Below, piece after piece: positions 15,501-24,656 of a DNA stretch of 64,000 nucleotides (the stretch's first letter is position 1; each line of letters starts with the position of its first letter). Where the stretch lies: positions 74,805,764-74,869,763 of the forward strand of contig NC_030683.2 in the NCBI RefSeq assembly GCF_000004195.4, read 5' to 3'. Under the pieces are notes generated by a model. It was given only the letters and a program-made list of their open reading frames with translations, ran no database searches and was not told where the DNA came from. This stretch comes from Xenopus tropicalis. Taxonomy: Eukaryota > Chordata > Amphibia > Anura > Pipidae. The translations under genes were made by a program, and so were the position numbers.

Positions 15501-18500
15501 TTTTTTTTCTTGCTCGACAATCCTAATTTTTCAGAATTGCTATGTACTACTTAAATCAGGTATACATGCATATAAATGTAAGATATATTCTTTAGGCTGG
15601 CCACATTTATCTGATATTGGCTACAGACTTGTAAGTGACAGACCAATTGATCAGTGCTGTGTCAGATACTGATCAGGAAAGCTGGAAAACCCCATTGTCA
15701 GGATCTGGTTTTCATATCCTCTTTTAGGGATATGAAACTGGTTGTCACCCATTTAGGTTACATATAGCCATGTAACCTAAATAAAATGTAGCATATATCT
15801 CCATCTAGAAAGGGTATAATATTCACTGGAAACACTGACTAAATCATTCAGTTGCAAATTGCTGTCACTGCTAAAAGCAGAGTAATTTTCCCCAAAAACA
15901 CAGAAATAAGCTGAAAGGCTCATGTACTATGGAGGCTGAACCACTGTCAGACAAGACAAAAAAAAATCTTAGTCACAAGATGTTGTTAACGGGTCAGCTA
16001 CTTTAACTCTGAAATCCTACACCGCTGGTACTGTTTTGTGAAAAGTCAACATCAGTTATCACTACTTTTTAGGATAGGAATGTTGTAATGCTTTCTAAGG
16101 GCAAGGGACACTAAGTGGATTTACCGCCTTCCTTTGCAGGATTTTTTTTTTCTTATAGATGTTTAGGAAAGTGAATACGCTCTTATGTGCACACCCACAT
16201 AGGTCCATTGGCCCAGTGTCAGCCTGTGTGGAGCTACACGGAATGCATATTTTTCTTGCAGATATCCTTTCTGAATAGCTCCACACTGGCCTCTTAATGG
16301 AGTTACAGGGGTGTGAGCACAGACCCGCTTTCCTTTGCGTCTATAGAAAATGCCTGTGGAGCAAATCGGTCTGTCCACTTAGGGGCTGATTTACTTACCC
16401 ACGAACGGGTCGAAATGAGTCCGATTGCGTTTTTTTCGTAATGATCGGTATTTTGTGATTTTTTCGTATTTTTTGCGATTTTTTCGGCTTCTTTACGAAT
16501 TTTTCGTTACCAATACGATTTTTGCGTAAATACGCGAGTTTTTCGTAGCCATTACGAAAGTTGCGTAAAATCTGGCGATTTTTCGTAGCGTTAAAACTTG
16601 CGCAAAAAGTTGCGCTTTTTTCGTAGCGTTAAAACTTACGCGAAACTTTGCACCTTTTAAGTTTTAACGTGACGAAAAATGCGCAACTTTTCGCGTAAGT
16701 TTTAACGCTACGAAAAAAGCGCAACTTTTTACGCAACTTTCGTAATGGCTACGAAAAACTCGCGTTTTTACGCAAAAATCGTATTGGTAACGAAAAATTC
16801 GTAAAGAAGCCGAAAAAATCGCAAAACATACGAAAAAGTCGCAAAATGTTCGTTTTCAAGTCGGAACTTTTCCAATTCGGGTCGGATTCGTGGGTTAGTA
16901 AATCAGCCCCTTAGTGTGCCCTTTCCCTAAATGCTGCAAAAAGGACAGCAAGGTTACAAATAATTTGGGTTCGTCAGTGATTATATATAGTAAATCTAGG
17001 CCAATACTAGGGGGCACATTTACTAATCCACGAAAGTCCGAAAAGCGTCCGAATGCGTTTTTTCTGTAATGATCGGTATTTTGCGACTTTTTCGAGCGCT
17101 CAATATGAAAGTCGCGACAATTCGTGCAAGTCGTAACGGCTACGAAAAAGTCGCAAAAAATACGAAAAAAGTTGCAAAATGTTCGTTTTCCAATCCGAAT
17201 TTTTCCCATTCAGATTCGGATTCGTGGATTAGTAAATCAGCCCCTAGGTGTCAACTTTCCATCTAGATCAAGTCGGCTTATTGGGCAATGTAAGTGGACA
17301 AACTAACAGCTACTCCAATTAATATTGGAATAAAAAATTCATCTGAAAGCTCTTCAGAAGGCTGGAAAATTCAATTAGGCGTGTATCAAATGATTGGAAC
17401 AGCCCGATTTTGCCCAGCACTGCTGAAGAGATCCACTGCGCTGGTGTATGGTCAGGTTGAGCGGTAACATTTATACATTGGTTAATCACAGCCTGAGGGT
17501 CAACATTTTCTTCTATGGTTCAGCTTTAGATCAGATACTTGCAGTTATGCAATGTCATCAACAAACAAAATTATATTACAGCACTTTAACCCATTTATTT
17601 TCGCAGAACCTATGGTAGTGAGAAGGTACCAGAACCATAGATTCTACAGATACTTGCTGTTATGCAATGTCATCAACGAGCAAACAAAATTTTATGATAG
17701 CACTTTAAGTCATTTACGTTCTGGTAAACACAGAACCTTTGGCAATGAGAAGAAAACACAATTTCCAGGGTTTTCACTAATAACACTTAAAGGAGAGATT
17801 TATTAAGACACAACGCTCTGAGCTTTTTTCCCGCTGATTTTTTTTGCGCTTGCACAACTTTTTCATATGCTTGCGCGAAAAATTCGGAAAGGTTCTACCG
17901 CTGTTTACAATCGTTCGGTATGAAAATTTCGTGACTTTTGGAACGCCAATACAATATTATCATGACTAATACGATTTTTTCGTAAGCATTTTCGGAATAT
18001 TTGCGATCTTCAGAAATTATTGTATCCAATCCGAATTTTTCCCATTCGGGATTCGAACTCTTGTTTTAATGAATCGGCCCCTTAGCGTTGTGAGACAAAA
18101 CACAATTAGAATGCAAAGAAAAGTGATCCAGAGAAGACACCAATAATACACTACCCCCAATGTTTGTGAGTGCAGATACAGCTCCATATGTACACAAATG
18201 GGTGGTGTACATCGGATTACTCCTCTTAATGGCTGTTGAAACGGGTACTGTGTAAAACTGGCCATACAAGCGCTGTTATAATCGTACAAAATAGAGCTTC
18301 GTAGGATTTTCAGACCGTGTGTGGGCTCTAAAAAATTGTCCGAACAATTTTTGTACCATGGCGATCGGTCGTTTAGCCAATCGGACAGGTTAGAAAATTT
18401 CTATAGGATAACCATAATATATTTGCATGTATTGCCTGACATTCTTTTTTTCCTGATGTGCTGTTGCCAATACTATTGCAAGTGCTATGATTGTTGTCTG

Positions 18501-19832
18501 TCAATTAATGGTCAGAACATCATCTGCTTTGGGTTTTTTAATCCTACAATTTAAATCTGAAGGTTAGTTTTAGATTGTTGCATTAAAACACACGATTGAT
18601 ATTCAAATGTTCATCGTATTAAGACTAAAATCTGATTGTGTATGACCACCTTAAGCTTTCCTATTTACAAGTGACAAACCACACAACTCCATGTAGACAG
18701 ATACATATTATGTTGATTGTTTTTAATAGTGGTTTTTTATTACTGAGTTTTCTTGTTTTGTAAAGTTACTATACATATTCATGAGCAAATACCACTAAAT
18801 GCAGATTTACCTTGGACCGAAAAGGATTTAGCGTATATACTTAAATATAAGCAGAGTTTTTCAGCACCCAAAATGTGCTGAAAAAGTGACCCTCGGCTTA
18901 TACTTGAGTAAGGTGCCATGGGTCCCTCCAGACCCCCTGCTAGCTATTCCCATTGCCCCTGCCAACCCAACCTGTTAGTGCACTCTTCTGCGCGGCGCAG
19001 TGGTGCCTGGGGCAGAAGTGATATCACGCTCCTCTGCAGTTAATCCCGGCCTTGTCTTCCAAGGTACCAGTGATATATATATATATTAGATATAAATCTA
19101 ACGGTTCCCATTATATTTGATGTGTATAGATCCTAATTATAGTTAATCATAATTGATTAAACACATACCATCATTACCTATAATTAGTACCTAAGTACAG
19201 TATTTACCAGTATTAGCAATACTGATCAGGTATATCCATATCATGTAATCAACGCTGCTAATACAGGTGAATTCTGTTAATTATTATTAATTACTGAAAT
19301 TTAAAGTTAAACACATTGTTGATATTGATTATTGAAACTTAGCAGTAGCTGCTGCATTTCCCACCCTAGGCTTATACTCAAGTCAATAAGTGTTTACAGT
19401 TTTCTTAGGTAAAATTAGGTACCTCGGCTAATATTTGGATCAGCTTATACTCGAGTATATATGGTAATATCGCTTGCAGCAGAATAGATGAGAATACTTG
19501 CGCTTTTGGACTACACGGATTAGAAACAGAATCACAAGCTACAATAAATGCCTTAAGGCAAAGATACACATGCTCCCTTGTGACAGGTTTAAATTGCCGC
19601 TACTTCATATGCAATCAACCAGACATGGCCAGGCTTAAGGGTCCGAGCAAAGCTTCATCTACTGAATGTCTGTACCTTGCTTAGATCCCATCTTCAATTC
19701 ATACCCATGAAAAAGGGACAAACAACCAATGAGAAAGTTTTGTACAGTTCCTATGATTTGTCTAATGCATCTACCAGTATCAGTATTTTAAAGGAGTAGT
19801 TTGCATTTAAATTAACTTTTAAACGGATGCTT

Positions 19833-19870
<38 letters not shown>

Positions 19871-21042
19871 TACTTTCTGCAACAACTGAAGACTGACAGT
19901 ACAGAAAAGGCCAAATTTCTGCACTCGCACCCATCCATGGTGGCACAGGGTATACCTTGGAACAGGCTAGAAGATGGAAGTTGTGTACTCTGCTGAAGTA
20001 GCAGGCTAACAATTAGTTATTGGTGGGTGCTTAAATAATTGCAGCCCCCCACGCTAGTGATTTTTACTTTTTTCTGCTTTAAGCCAATCATGACAATTAA
20101 ATGGTTAACTGAACTGAAAGTTGCACTGAGACTAATTAGAAGCCCAGATGCAAGATGCAAGGTTGACATAATTAGGTAAGACCACAGTGATGTAACTGAA
20201 CTTGAACTAGCCACTGTCACTGCCTATTAGAGGAATACCAAAGGAATGTCAAAGGTTAGTTAGATTAGCGCCAGAAAAAAGTCTGATTTTGCATGTTTTT
20301 GTTTGTATATTTCATACTACCCCCTATAACGGGATTTAGCGCTATGATAAACTATTAACAACTGTTTAACAGACTAAAGCAATTACAGGTATCTGGTTTT
20401 TCAGCATCCAGAATGGCTGATTTTGAAAAATCAAAAAGGCAAAACATTTTGATACATTTTGTATACTGACCTCTTTGAAAGTATCTGCAAGAGAAACATC
20501 TCTAAAATCATTGTTTGTAGTAATTTTATGGAATGGATATTTGGTCTCCCCTCAGATATATTTGTTTTGTTCAAGTTCCATGTCCTTAGCGCACACAAGG
20601 TAGACGGCAACAATAAAGGAGTAGTTGAGGAGGAAAGACAACACTGAAATACAGTTTTTTAAATTTGTTTTCAACAAACTTTCATTCTTATTGTTTCACA
20701 GCGTTGTTTTCCCACAGGCAGCAGACAGGACGCTTTGCAGAGGCACATGACATCAGATTCTGTCAGCATTACTGACAGAAGTTGTAAAACCAGTACACAG
20801 TAACACATGCATTTGTCCATTTAAAAACATACAACACAAATGGGCATTACAATATAATATACACACACACATTTGATTATTTAAATATTTATTATGGGAA
20901 AACAAACACATTTTCATGGATCAGCTCCCCCCTTGGATTCTGGGAGTTGTAGTTCTGGGCACAAATAAAGAAAGGAAACTTACCAGCTGTCTCTAGATAC
21001 AGACTGCATAAGCCTGATGGCAGGCGCTAGGGAGGATCTCAT
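350..21042 (-). CDS. slc37a2: slc37a2, glucose-6-phosphate/phosphate antiporter of the ER, 5' part (9 coding exons)
   Basis: Coding exons in transcript order: 21042-20984, 14352-14271, 10625-10538, 7667-7589, 6258-6123, 5145-5069, 3897-3731, 1386-1349, 508-350. They total 885 nt, or 295 codons, about 60% of the roughly 500-residue family length; the remaining exons lie left of the window. All junctions are GT-AG and phases agree. SLC37 proteins are 12-helix major-facilitator antiporters of the ER membrane that exchange sugar phosphate for phosphate. The start MRSSLAP is the vertebrate SLC37A2 start and differs from SLC37A1. Other family signatures are HMSRKPISIVK (residues 37-47), WCSWAPF (70-76), GERLPLRYYL (107-116), QTTGWPSVVTC, GNWFGKGKRG and MGIWNSHTAVGNILGSLIAG. 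The first luminal loop has three N-glycosylation sequons (NCS, NIS, NDT). Residues 231-286 form an acidic, poorly conserved cytosolic loop. ccdc15 lies directly upstream, as in human. Residue 20 is Cys where relatives have Trp. Confidence 0.95.
1349..1386 (-). CDS. slc37a2: slc37a2 coding exon 8 (38-nt microexon of the central loop)
   Basis: A 38-nt exon between cctctttag and GTGAGT, encoding PEDVGCTPPQQP after a shared Tyr codon. It corresponds to the PEDVDCAPPQ stretch after helix 6 in mammals. It is recognised by phase fit on both sides. Confidence 0.9.
2250..2560. mobile_element. T2-like MITE (TTAAAGGAACAGTATACACC family)
   Basis: Left end TTAAAGGAACAG at 2250. The interior matches the element starting at 42418, including the GGCTTGTACTGAACATA and CCCCTGATAATG segments. 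The right end is diffuse, so the boundary is approximate. Located in slc37a2 intron 7. Confidence 0.6.
3731..3897 (-). CDS. slc37a2: slc37a2 coding exon 7 (helices 5 and 6)
   Basis: Flanked by aattacag and GTAAGT, 167 nt. It encodes RGFIMGIWNSHTAVGNILG, SLIAGAFVSTAWGLSF, then IVPGIIIAAFGIF and FFFLVE. This covers helices 5 and 6 and the start of the central loop. The last T joins AT of exon 8 to give Tyr. Confidence 0.96.
5069..5145 (-). CDS. slc37a2: slc37a2 coding exon 6 (QTTGWPSVVTC motif)
   Basis: Flanked by ttttacag and GTAAGT. It encodes ILNGLAQTTGWPSVVTCMG and then NWFGKGK, one of the best conserved parts of the SLC37A1/A2 branch, in the region of helix 4 and the following cytosolic loop. 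Confidence 0.95.
6123..6258 (-). CDS. slc37a2: slc37a2 coding exon 5 (helices 3 and 4)
   Basis: Flanked by tttttcag and GTAGG, 136 nt. It encodes GIFGERLPLRYYLSGGM, then GIFTSFMGLGYYWNIHALWY, ending ILFQ. GERLPLRYYL is the conserved loop between helices 2 and 3; the rest spans helix 3 into helix 4. Confidence 0.95.
6733..7059. mobile_element. MITE with CAGGTATGGGA termini, TA target site
   Basis: Starts CAGGTATGGGATC and ends GGTCCTATATCTG, flanked by TA on both sides. Inside are repeated inverted TTATCCGGAAA-type motifs. Copies or fragments recur at 1, 14653, 27144, 27927, 32770, 43300 and 63470, making it the most frequent family here. Located in slc37a2 intron 4. Confidence 0.8.
7589..7667 (-). 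CDS. slc37a2: slc37a2 coding exon 4 (helix 2)
   Basis: Flanked by aatttcag and GTAGG. It encodes NSNYKELLGSLDTAFL and then VSYAIGMFF, matching the start of transmembrane helix 2. The split codons at both ends (G|AA and AG|T) agree with the neighbouring exons. Confidence 0.94.
8567..8879. mobile_element. hAT-type element with 8-bp target duplication and internal tandem repeat
   Basis: Target duplication AACTAGTC at 8559-8566 and 8880-8887. Terminal inverted repeats are CAGCGTTTTTCAAC and GTTGAAAAACACTG. The first 60 bp include a CpG-rich palindrome around CGCGGCACACTAGTGTGCCG. It has no coding capacity. Located in slc37a2 intron 3. Confidence 0.88.
8637..8800. repeat. Minisatellite of about 31-33 bp, 5 units, inside a hAT element
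   Basis: Five near-identical units carrying GGCACCAATGTACTAGGGGG followed by GCACTGCT and either CTT or GCTG. The two unit types alternate at first. Confidence 0.88.
10025..10418. mobile_element. T2-like MITE with TTAA target site
   Basis: TTAA on both sides. The ends are GAGAAGGAAAGGTATGATCA and, inverted, GGAAAAGGAAATGTATGATC. A related copy starts at 50275. It ends about 120 bp from slc37a2 exon 3. Confidence 0.8.
10538..10625 (-). CDS. slc37a2: slc37a2 coding exon 3 (luminal loop 1)
   Basis: Flanked by tccttcag and GTGAG. It encodes GQLHRNCS and later NDTTWCSWAPF, the luminal loop between helices 1 and 2, with N-glycosylation sequons NCS, NIS and NDT. WCSWAPF is an SLC37A1/A2 signature. 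A T2-like MITE ends only about 120 bp to its left, in intron 3. Confidence 0.93.
11471..12892. mobile_element. hAT-type element, 1.4 kb, with internal VNTR
   Basis: Exact 8-bp target duplication GTCTAAAT at 11463-11470 and 12893-12900. Perfect 15-bp terminal inverted repeats CAGTGCTGTCCAACT and AGTTGGACAGCACTG. No transposase is seen; most of the interior is a minisatellite. Located in slc37a2 intron 2. Confidence 0.93.
11733..12553. repeat. VNTR of 30-34 bp units with an inverted end
   Basis: More than 20 copies of a unit around AGTATGGCACACACAGGCAG followed by GGTAGGGCAG or CATAGGGCAGGCAG. At 12121-12180 the period is exactly 30 bp; longer variants carry an extra GGCA. A longer block starting ATTGTATGTACTGCCTGG occurs at 11733 and again about 195 bp on. 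At 12510-12553 the unit appears in reverse complement. The long open frames on both strands here (up to about 246 codons) come from the periodicity and are not genes. Confidence 0.93.
12916..13394. mobile_element. T2-like MITE, copy 1 of a family also at about 45800-46220
   Basis: TTAA-flanked, starts TTAAAGGAAAACAACC. It contains GGGGTCACTGACCCC and segments found in the opposite orientation in ccdc15 intron 1, which has CTGGGGTCAGTGACCCC. Confidence 0.6.
14271..14352 (-). CDS. slc37a2: slc37a2 coding exon 2 (residues 20-47, first membrane helix)
   Basis: The acceptor is tttgcag and the donor GTAGGT. It encodes YRGFIIVMTFLFYTCYHMSR and then KPISIVK, covering transmembrane helix 1 and the conserved SRKPISIVK stretch. 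The first base, C, joins TG of exon 1 to give Cys20, where other SLC37 proteins have Trp. Confidence 0.94.
14653..14796. mobile_element. Short CAGGTATGGGA-type MITE
   Basis: CAGGTATAGGATC at the left and CCATACCT at the right, flanked by TA. Internally deleted relative to the copy at 6733. Confidence 0.65.
16382..16910. mobile_element. Long palindromic CpG-rich MITE (GGGGCTGATTTACTAA family)
   Basis: Ends GGGGCTGATTTAC and GTAAATCAGCCCC, flanked by TTA on both sides. The two halves are near-complete inverted copies of about 250 bp built from TTTTTCGTA / TACGAAAAA and TTGCGTAA / TTACGCAA words. TTA or TA target sites suggest a PIF/Harbinger- or mariner-like mobiliser; superfamily not settled. 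Located in slc37a2 intron 1. Confidence 0.87.
17010..17244. mobile_element. Second, shorter palindromic MITE of the same family
   Basis: Ends GGGGGCACATTTACTAATCC and GGATTAGTAAATCAGCCCC, flanked by TA. Same CGAAA-rich interior, about 100 bp from the larger copy. Confidence 0.8.
17795..18083. mobile_element. Diverged fragment of the CpG-rich MITE family
   Basis: Contains TACGATTTTTTCGTAAGC, CCAATCCGAATTTTTCCCAT and ends ATGAATCGGCCCC, matching one half of the family at 16382. Confidence 0.55.
18254..18655. mobile_element. Probable MITE with GGCCATACAC-type ends
   Basis: Bounded by CTGGCCATACAAGCG and TGTGTATGACCACC, the kind of inverted end also seen near 22739-23081 and 40531-40829. Boundaries are approximate. 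Confidence 0.45.
18831..19464. mobile_element. TA-flanked element with GTATATACTCGAGTATAAG ends
   Basis: Left end GCGTATATACTTAAATATAAG; right end, inverted, CCATATATACTCGAGTATAAG; TA on both sides. It looks like a mariner/Tc1-type non-autonomous element. Located in slc37a2 intron 1. Confidence 0.65.
19834..19868. repeat. Poly(A) tract of 35 A
   Basis: An uninterrupted A run in slc37a2 intron 1. No SINE or processed-gene body was recognised to its left. Confidence 0.9.
20938..20954 (+). promoter_or_regulatory. ZNF143/Staf-like motif in slc37a2 intron 1
   Basis: TTCTGGGAGTTGTAGTT lies about 30 nt inside intron 1 from exon 1. It matches the core of the Staf/ZNF143 site (ACTACAAYTCCCAGAA on the other strand). 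Such sites often sit close to vertebrate start sites. It could instead be a repeat remnant. Confidence 0.4.
20984..21042 (-). CDS. slc37a2: slc37a2 coding exon 1 (residues 1-19 plus 2 nt)
   Basis: The ATG is at 21042-21040 and reads MRSSLAP, the expected N-terminus, followed by a short cytosolic segment ending SRDS. The donor is GTAAG just left of 20984. The exon ends on TG, so residue 20 is completed by exon 2. The 5' UTR runs right towards a TATA box near 21181. Confidence 0.93.
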
Positions 21043-21180
21043 GTCTGCAGTCAAGAAGCTCTCAGTTCCCTTACAATGATGATTGGCTTTCCTGGCAATT
21101 TAGTTGCTGCTGCTGGAGTCTGCCGTTAGACCAGCAGTAACCACTTAATGGGTAGGAGATGTCTGTCCTTGATGCCTGCA

Positions 21181-21186
21181 TTTATA
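21181..21186 (-). promoter_or_regulatory. slc37a2: Candidate TATA box of slc37a2
   Basis: TATAAA on the minus strand about 140 nt upstream of the slc37a2 ATG, with G-rich, GC-box-like sequence at 21240-21300 behind it. This would put transcription start near 21150-21160. Inferred from motif and spacing only. Confidence 0.5.
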
Positions 21187-21802
21187 CTGAGCTAAGGCAC
21201 ATAGCAGTGAGTGAGAATAAAGGGCAGGGTGCCACGACTGCTGGAGGAGGGGAGGGAATACATGCTCTGGGGGGTGGAGGGGGCTGGGCAGTGGCCTCAC
21301 CCACCCCCAGTTACTAGCCCACAACAAAGGAAGTAGAATTTAAACTAGCCAGGGATTGAGAAATAAGGATGGGTGGGAGGGCTTGTTTGTTTATACTGCT
21401 GCACTGTAGGCTTCAATCAGATCAGACCTCTCTACAAGTAATAGATCTGAATTTCTTCCCAGAATCTATTATCAGGAAATCCTGAATTCCTTCTATAGAC
21501 CATTCTCCTTTAGTCTCTTCAGAACTATGCCACAGTGCCTTAACTTCTGTAAATTGCAGCACTTATTATTCTCCCACGCATAAGCTGCCCCTATTTTTGG
21601 AAAAAAATAATGGCCTTTCTATAATTTCATATTTTTTTTCTATTGATAACATTGGCATCATGCACTATTTTTACCTGCCAGGCCAGTAAAATACCGGCTA
21701 GCCTACACATGCACTTGTCTGTAAGCTCTTTGGGCAGGGGCTCCCTTTCTTTTGTCTCCTAACACTTAGTACTTCATATTGATTTTAATTTTTGTATTAA
21801 TT

Positions 21803-22496
21803 ATGTTGGGTTGAAAACCCCAACATACTGTTCTTCGACTTCAGCTTATTCTTCCGCTTCTTCTTCTTCTTAGCGCCCCCCATTTTCTAAACGCTACTCC
21901 TCCTACAGTTTTAGGGGTACAACACCCAAACTCCCCATACATCTTCGCCCTATAGCGGAGCAGGTTGCTTGTGCTTTTCTAAGTGATCCGACTGCAGTTC
22001 AAAAATAGGAAAAGTAGCTTGGGCCACTAACAGCCAATCAGAATTCATCCATTGAATTTTTTAGGTTTAAATTTAAAATGCTGTCATTCTCCTGTTTATG
22101 CCAGGGTGCCCACTGTTTGTCACTGGGTGACTTTGACTCAAGGTTAGAAAAAGTGGGCGAAGCCACCAACCACCAATCACAATTCACCTATTGACTTTTA
22201 TTGGTTTAAATTTTAACTGCTGCCGTTCTTAAACTATTAATCCTAGGGCCCCTAAACTTCGCAGAGTTAGTCACTGGGTAACTGCAGTTCCAGGTTAGAA
22301 TAAGGGGGTGGAGCCACCAACCGCCAATCAGATGTCGTTGACTATCAGTTGGGAAATTTAAGTTGCTGCCATTCAGACACTATTAAAACCAGGGTCCCCA
22401 AACTTTGCACAGTGGTTTTTACTATATAACTGTGGTCCATGGTCAGAGAAAGTGGGCGGGCCAATTCAGTGACTTCATGTTTTTCAACCCAACATG
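21803..22496. mobile_element. Element with ATGTTGGGTTGAAAA ends and CCAAT-bearing repeats of about 140 bp
   Basis: Inverted ends ATGTTGGGTTGAAAA and TTTTTCAACCCAACAT. Inside are about four imperfect units of 137-151 bp, each with a CCAAT pentamer (22034, 22173, 22324, 22461) and an AGTGGGCGGAGCC-like block. A shorter copy lies at about 47471-47850. Superfamily unknown. Confidence 0.65.
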
Positions 22497-22738
22497 AAGT
22501 TTGTTCTCAAACTTCCCTTTCTAGTTTGTATTCTGTTATTTGATTAAACCCTTTCCTATTAATGTATACTTTTACTGTAAGGGCGAAGACACAGGGCAAT
22601 TAGTCTGCGTGACTTATAATTAACCCAGTTACGCCGGCTAATCGTGGTGTCTTTTTGCCCATAGAGTATAATTGTGTTGCTGCGACAAATCATGCGCGCA
22701 TTTTTGTTCCGCAAATTAGTCGCCACGCCTTTTTAAAA

Positions 22739-23081
22739 AGGTAGCCATACATGCTAAGATGCGCCTACGGTTGCGCGATATCGGGCTAATTTAGTTCATT
22801 TGGCCCTGGGGCCAAACGATTGAATTAGGACGACGGGTATAGGCATAGGTCGGTTCGGGGACTGCATCAGCTAGTTGATGTGGTCCCCGAACCAACCTAC
22901 ACCTATACCCGTCATCCTAATTCGATCAATTCGACTGATTTTTAAACCTGCATGATTTCAGGCCAGATGTCGGTCAGGCAGGCCTGTCTTTAGTGCCCAT
23001 ACATGGATTGATAACCTGCCGAATCGGTCTAAGGGGCCGATGATAGCAGCTAGAATCGCCCTTGTATGGCAGCCTTTACTC
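22739..23081. mobile_element. MITE with large internal hairpin
   Basis: Ends GGTAGCCATACATG and TTGTATGGCAGCC. An inner imperfect palindrome spans about 22810-22925, centred on CATCAGCTAGTTGATG with arms through GGACGACGGGTATAGG and CCTATACCCGTC-type sequence. Confidence 0.55.
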
Positions 23082-24180
23082 CACTTTTTACACAGCATGA
23101 TAAATATACCCTAACTGTGCATGTGCAACCGAAATTCAAGCCACATCCCAACAAAGCCCCAGAATATTTGAAAGCAGTGGGACCTAGGCCTTAGACATCT
23201 GGGTGATTTTCGGTCAGATATCAGTCATGCAGGCCCATCAGAGGGCCCCATACACGGGCATATAAGCTGTTGACTCGGTCTGAAGAGCCAAAACCCCTTG
23301 CCAAATGCTATTTTTTCTCTCCAAACATCATACTTTTACTACAGTGATTCAAGAGATATTCAGTCAATCTGACAAGATTGCAGCTGTGTGCTGGATTTGT
23401 CAATTTATATGCCAGTGTGCCTAGCCCTGCCAATAATCCTTCCTATATAAATACCGTGTCATTCCAGTCTGCAAACATCTCCCAACCTGTGAATAATAGC
23501 ACTGACTACCAATGAGATATTAAGAAAAATATTTATGTAGTAAGTTATTTTGTTCACAAGAATTTATTATTGTATTGAATTTATTTACTTCAAAGCCATA
23601 AGCATCTCTATAAAAATGAAAAAAACAGAGGCAGATATTATGTTTGAGATAGCAATACATATCACATTTTTGTATTCCTTTTTTTTTTTGCATGAGGGCT
23701 ATTGTTTATTTTGGCAACCCCCAAAATACAAGTGGATATCTTTCTACCACTGTCATCTCTTAACAGTGGAAAACCTTCTCTTTATGATTTTCCCCCATTC
23801 TGCATATGAAATATTTCTGCTCATTTGTCTAAAAGAGTCATAAATAACAGTGATCACATATCTTCTGTTAAAGTGCCAATAGGATTTTGCAATTCATTCA
23901 GTTTTTTAACATATTGTCCTCTCTCTCTAGGGGCTTTTCTGAACACTCTGCTACCAAGTATGTATAGTTTATGGATATTTCTCACTTGAATTAGTTAAAA
24001 ACTCCCAGTATTATACTACCAAATTTCTTACCTACTGTTCCAGAAATCTGCATACTTTAGATAGTAAGGAAAAAATTCCACTAACCGCAGGTTTAGCCCA
24101 GAAAACCAGATGTTTTTAGAAAGTAAGAATTCTGTTTAATCTAAAATGGCTAAATATGTGTTTGCTTTGTCTAAATTATG

Positions 24181-24656
24181 GGCAGATTCATCAAGTATGT
24201 GTTCGAATCCCGAAATGGGTAAAATTCGGACTATGATACGATAATTTCTGATGATCGGAAATGTCACGAAAATGCTTACGAAAAAATAGTATAGTATCAT
24301 ATTGGCGAACCGAAAGTCACAAAATTTTCGTATCTGAACGATCGTAACTGGCGGGAAAACCTCTCTGACTTTAATCCTTCTGTGTGTTTTTGGAAGCCTC
24401 CCATAGGACTCAATGGCACTCTGAAGCTCCAACCTGGCCCAAGGAAAGTCACGATACCAAAGCTTTAATGAATCTGAAACTTTCATACTCGTTGGGACAA
24501 ATACGGGTTTGTCTCGTAAAATTTGTCGCAAAGTATGAAAAAATTGTGCAAATTAACTAAAAAAAGAAATCGCAGAAAATACGCACAGTTCTATAAATTA
24601 GAAAAAATTCAATTTTTTTGTATTCAGAATCAATCATACTTTGATAAAAGTGCCCC
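24181..24656. mobile_element. CpG/CGAAA-rich MITE, diverged
   Basis: Ends GGGCAGATTCATCAAGTATG and ACTTTGATAAAAGTGCCCC, close to TA. The middle (GAAGCTCCAACCTGGCCCAA) is shared with copies at 25611 and 58251. Confidence 0.65.
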
